Shown piece after piece: positions 12,431-13,348 of a DNA stretch of 13,348 nucleotides (the first letter of the stretch is position 1; every line of letters starts with the position of its first letter). The DNA comes from JBAZQS01 sp041645075 (GTDB lineage: Bacteria; Patescibacteriota; Patescibacteriia; 2-01-FULL-39-33). Under the pieces are notes generated by a model. The model saw nothing but the letters and a program-made list of their open reading frames with translations, was not told the origin of the DNA and ran no database searches. The translations under genes were made by a program, and so were the position numbers. The DNA is taken from contig JBAZQS010000023.1 in assembly GCA_041645075.1 (NCBI GenBank), positions 1 through 13,348 of the forward strand, in the 5' to 3' direction.

Positions 12431-12631
12431 TTAAATACCAACCCTTTCCGCCGCGGTCCGAGTATTGGATTGGCTTAAAGTTTCTGATTTCCGATGATCA
12501 CCCAACGCGCATACCGCCAACAAAAGCAGGAATAAAATTATGATCATCCAGATCATAATTTTATAATCACGACTTAGATTTGGCTCAAGCAAGCTCGTAG
12601 ATTGCCGATGAACCGGTTTCCAATTTTCCAT
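12431..12631 (-). CDS. Small single-pass membrane protein of unknown function
   Basis: A 66-residue protein beginning MENWKPVHRQS with one strong TM helix (about 26-45, IMIWMIIILFLLLLAVCALG) and a polar C-terminal tail (DHRKSETLSQSNTRTAAERVGI). I recognise no family. The start at 12629-12631 is chosen because AAAGGAG lies 8 nt upstream, one of the very few clear Shine-Dalgarno sequences in the window; a TTG 27 bp further upstream is less likely. A hairpin follows the stop. It is downstream of the AMMECR1 gene on the same strand, from which it is separated by the 183-bp hairpin element. Coding status rests on the SD, the TM helix and the neat fit between element and terminator. Confidence 0.6.
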   Translation of the reverse strand: MENWKPVHRQSTSLLEPNLSRDYKIMIWMIIILFLLLLAVCALGDHRKSETLSQSNTRTAAERVGI

Positions 12632-12681
12632 TGCCGTTGCTCCTTTTGACAAATTCAAATCAAATTAATGATTTGCTTGAC

Positions 12682-12864
12682 TATGGACATCACATTATGA
12701 AACGGCGCTTAGAAGCAACAAAAATGAGTGAAGCGCGAAGTTTTGGAGCTCGAAAAAACCGCAAATATATTAGACATACATTGAGGATTTTTTCGAGCGA
12801 AAAACAAGCGATTCGCCGTTTTTGTTGTCCTTATGGAGTGCGGTTTCATAATGTGATGTCCATA
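12682..12864. mobile_element. MITE-like element, 183 bp, perfect 22-bp terminal inverted repeats
   Basis: The ends 12682-12703 (TATGGACATCACATTATG...) and 12843-12864 are perfect inverted repeats of 22 bp. Further inverted blocks pair inside: CAACAAAAA at 12716-12724 with 12819-12827 (9 bp) and GCTCGAAAAAA at 12748-12758 with 12788-12798 (11 bp), leaving a loop of about 29 nt. The whole element can fold as one long imperfect hairpin and encodes no transposase. It begins and ends with TA, consistent with a TA target duplication of the IS630/Tc1-mariner type. It lies across the 3' end of the AMMECR1 gene. The parent transposon is not visible. Confidence 0.75.
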
Positions 12865-13348
12865 AACACAATCGCCCGATATTTAAAAAACTCCATCTTG
12901 GGATCAAGATAGCTTTTTTCATCCAAGCCCGCTTTTTGGCATAAACTCCCGAAAAATAATTCCCGGTCTTTAATTTCCTCCCAAACCTGAGGCAAATATG
13001 TCGCTTGATATAGCCCATATTTAACAATCACGCCATCGCCCTCTTCAATATCTTCAAATTTAATTTTTTCCGGTTCGGTTAAAATGGAAATCTCAATATT
13101 AATATCTGGTAATTCCGATGGTTCTACCGGCGGAAATCTCGGATCGCAAGAGGCCGCAATCGCATTGTCCCTAACCGCTAATATTACGGACTCTACGCCC
13201 TCTAACAAACCAATACAACCCCTAAGCCGGCCATTTTTATGAAGTGAAACAAAAACGCCGCGCTTTTCCCATAGTTTTTGATTTAAGGTTTGCGGCTCAA
13301 ATTTTTCTCCGTGGCAGATGTAGAGTTCAAGGGTGGCGCGGGCGACTT
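12846..13348 (-). CDS. AMMECR1-domain protein (AmmeMemoRadiSam system protein A-like), 5' end outside the window, 3' end altered by insertion
   Basis: The frame is open to the window edge, giving at least 166 residues. Family blocks in order are ARATLELYICHGE, KRGVFVSLHKNGRLRGCIG (with the hallmark LRGCIG), AVRDNAIAASCDPRFPPVEP, PDINIEISILTEPEKI, GVIVKYGLYQATYLPQVW and FGSLCQKAGL. The AMMECR1 fold is conserved from bacteria to humans and often occurs with MEMO1 and a radical SAM protein; its activity is unresolved. The last five codons and the TGA stop come from the MITE-like element (VF then MDITL). Removing the element at its TA joins VF to SQANH and a TAA at 12665-12667. The domain core is complete, so the product may still work. 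The first TTG that might look like a start (13206-13208) is internal to the domain. Confidence 0.9.
   Translation of the reverse strand, partial: VARATLELYICHGEKFEPQTLNQKLWEKRGVFVSLHKNGRLRGCIGLLEGVESVILAVRDNAIAASCDPRFPPVEPSELPDINIEISILTEPEKIKFEDIEEGDGVIVKYGLYQATYLPQVWEEIKDRELFFGSLCQKAGLDEKSYLDPKMEFFKYRAIVFMDITL

Noticed and set aside
12631..12912. Plus-strand open frame of 93 residues across the hairpin element
   Set aside because: It reads through the inverted repeats of the MITE-like element and opposite two supported minus-strand genes; the peptide resembles no family and has no start signal.
12770..13027. Minus-strand open frame of 85 residues overlapping the AMMECR1 gene
   Set aside because: The AMMECR1 frame over the same bases carries the conserved family motifs; this is an out-of-frame shadow.

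Overview
This window reads as a chromosomal segment of a streamlined bacterium, most likely a member of the Candidate Phyla Radiation (Patescibacteria, Parcubacteria-like). The reasons are inferential: a shortened division and cell-wall cluster, a MurF lacking its usual N-terminal domain, a very short TsaB, start codons that mostly lack a Shine-Dalgarno sequence, moderate G+C coding sequence separated by very AT-rich spacers, and G+C-rich palindromes of the kind I associate with these genomes. All main reading frames are intact under the standard bacterial code.

Layout. (1) About 1-1666, minus strand: the 5' end of a tRNA-dihydrouridine synthase gene (with an odd in-frame stop at the window edge) follows cysS. 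cysS has its own promoter and is separated from murF by a terminator. (2) 1667-7433, minus strand: a reduced dcw operon transcribed in the order mraZ, rsmH, ftsL-like, ftsI, an AT-rich hypothetical gene, murF. It is driven by a near-consensus promoter followed by three 10-bp direct repeats that match the known MraZ operator architecture. (3) 7434-8724, minus strand: a terminator and DnaA-box-like 9-mers, a short tsaB, and a winged-helix/nucleotidyltransferase-fold protein gene. (4) 8725-8828: a divergent promoter region with a small inverted repeat. (5) 8829-11198, plus strand: a 789-residue membrane protein with a PP2C-like cytoplasmic region, one strong TM helix, a coiled coil and a beta-propeller-like outer domain. 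(6) 11219-12430, minus strand: the rplJ-rplL ribosomal stalk operon with a strong promoter, an L10-leader RNA, an attenuator-like terminator and a terminator shared with the convergent gene. (7) 12431-13348, minus strand: a small single-TM protein gene with a strong Shine-Dalgarno, a 183-bp hairpin element resembling a MITE, and an AMMECR1-domain gene. The element supplies the stop codon of the AMMECR1 gene.

How it works together: MraZ, RsmH, FtsL, FtsI and MurF link septal peptidoglycan synthesis with rRNA methylation, and CysRS, Dus, TsaB and L10/L7-L12 serve translation. I see no tRNA or rRNA gene, no CRISPR array and no complete transposase gene. The most notable signals are the MraZ operator array, the L10 leader overlapping its attenuator, the MITE-like insertion in the AMMECR1 gene with a readable pre-insertion state, the palindromic repeat translated inside cysS, and the phosphatase-like/propeller membrane protein.
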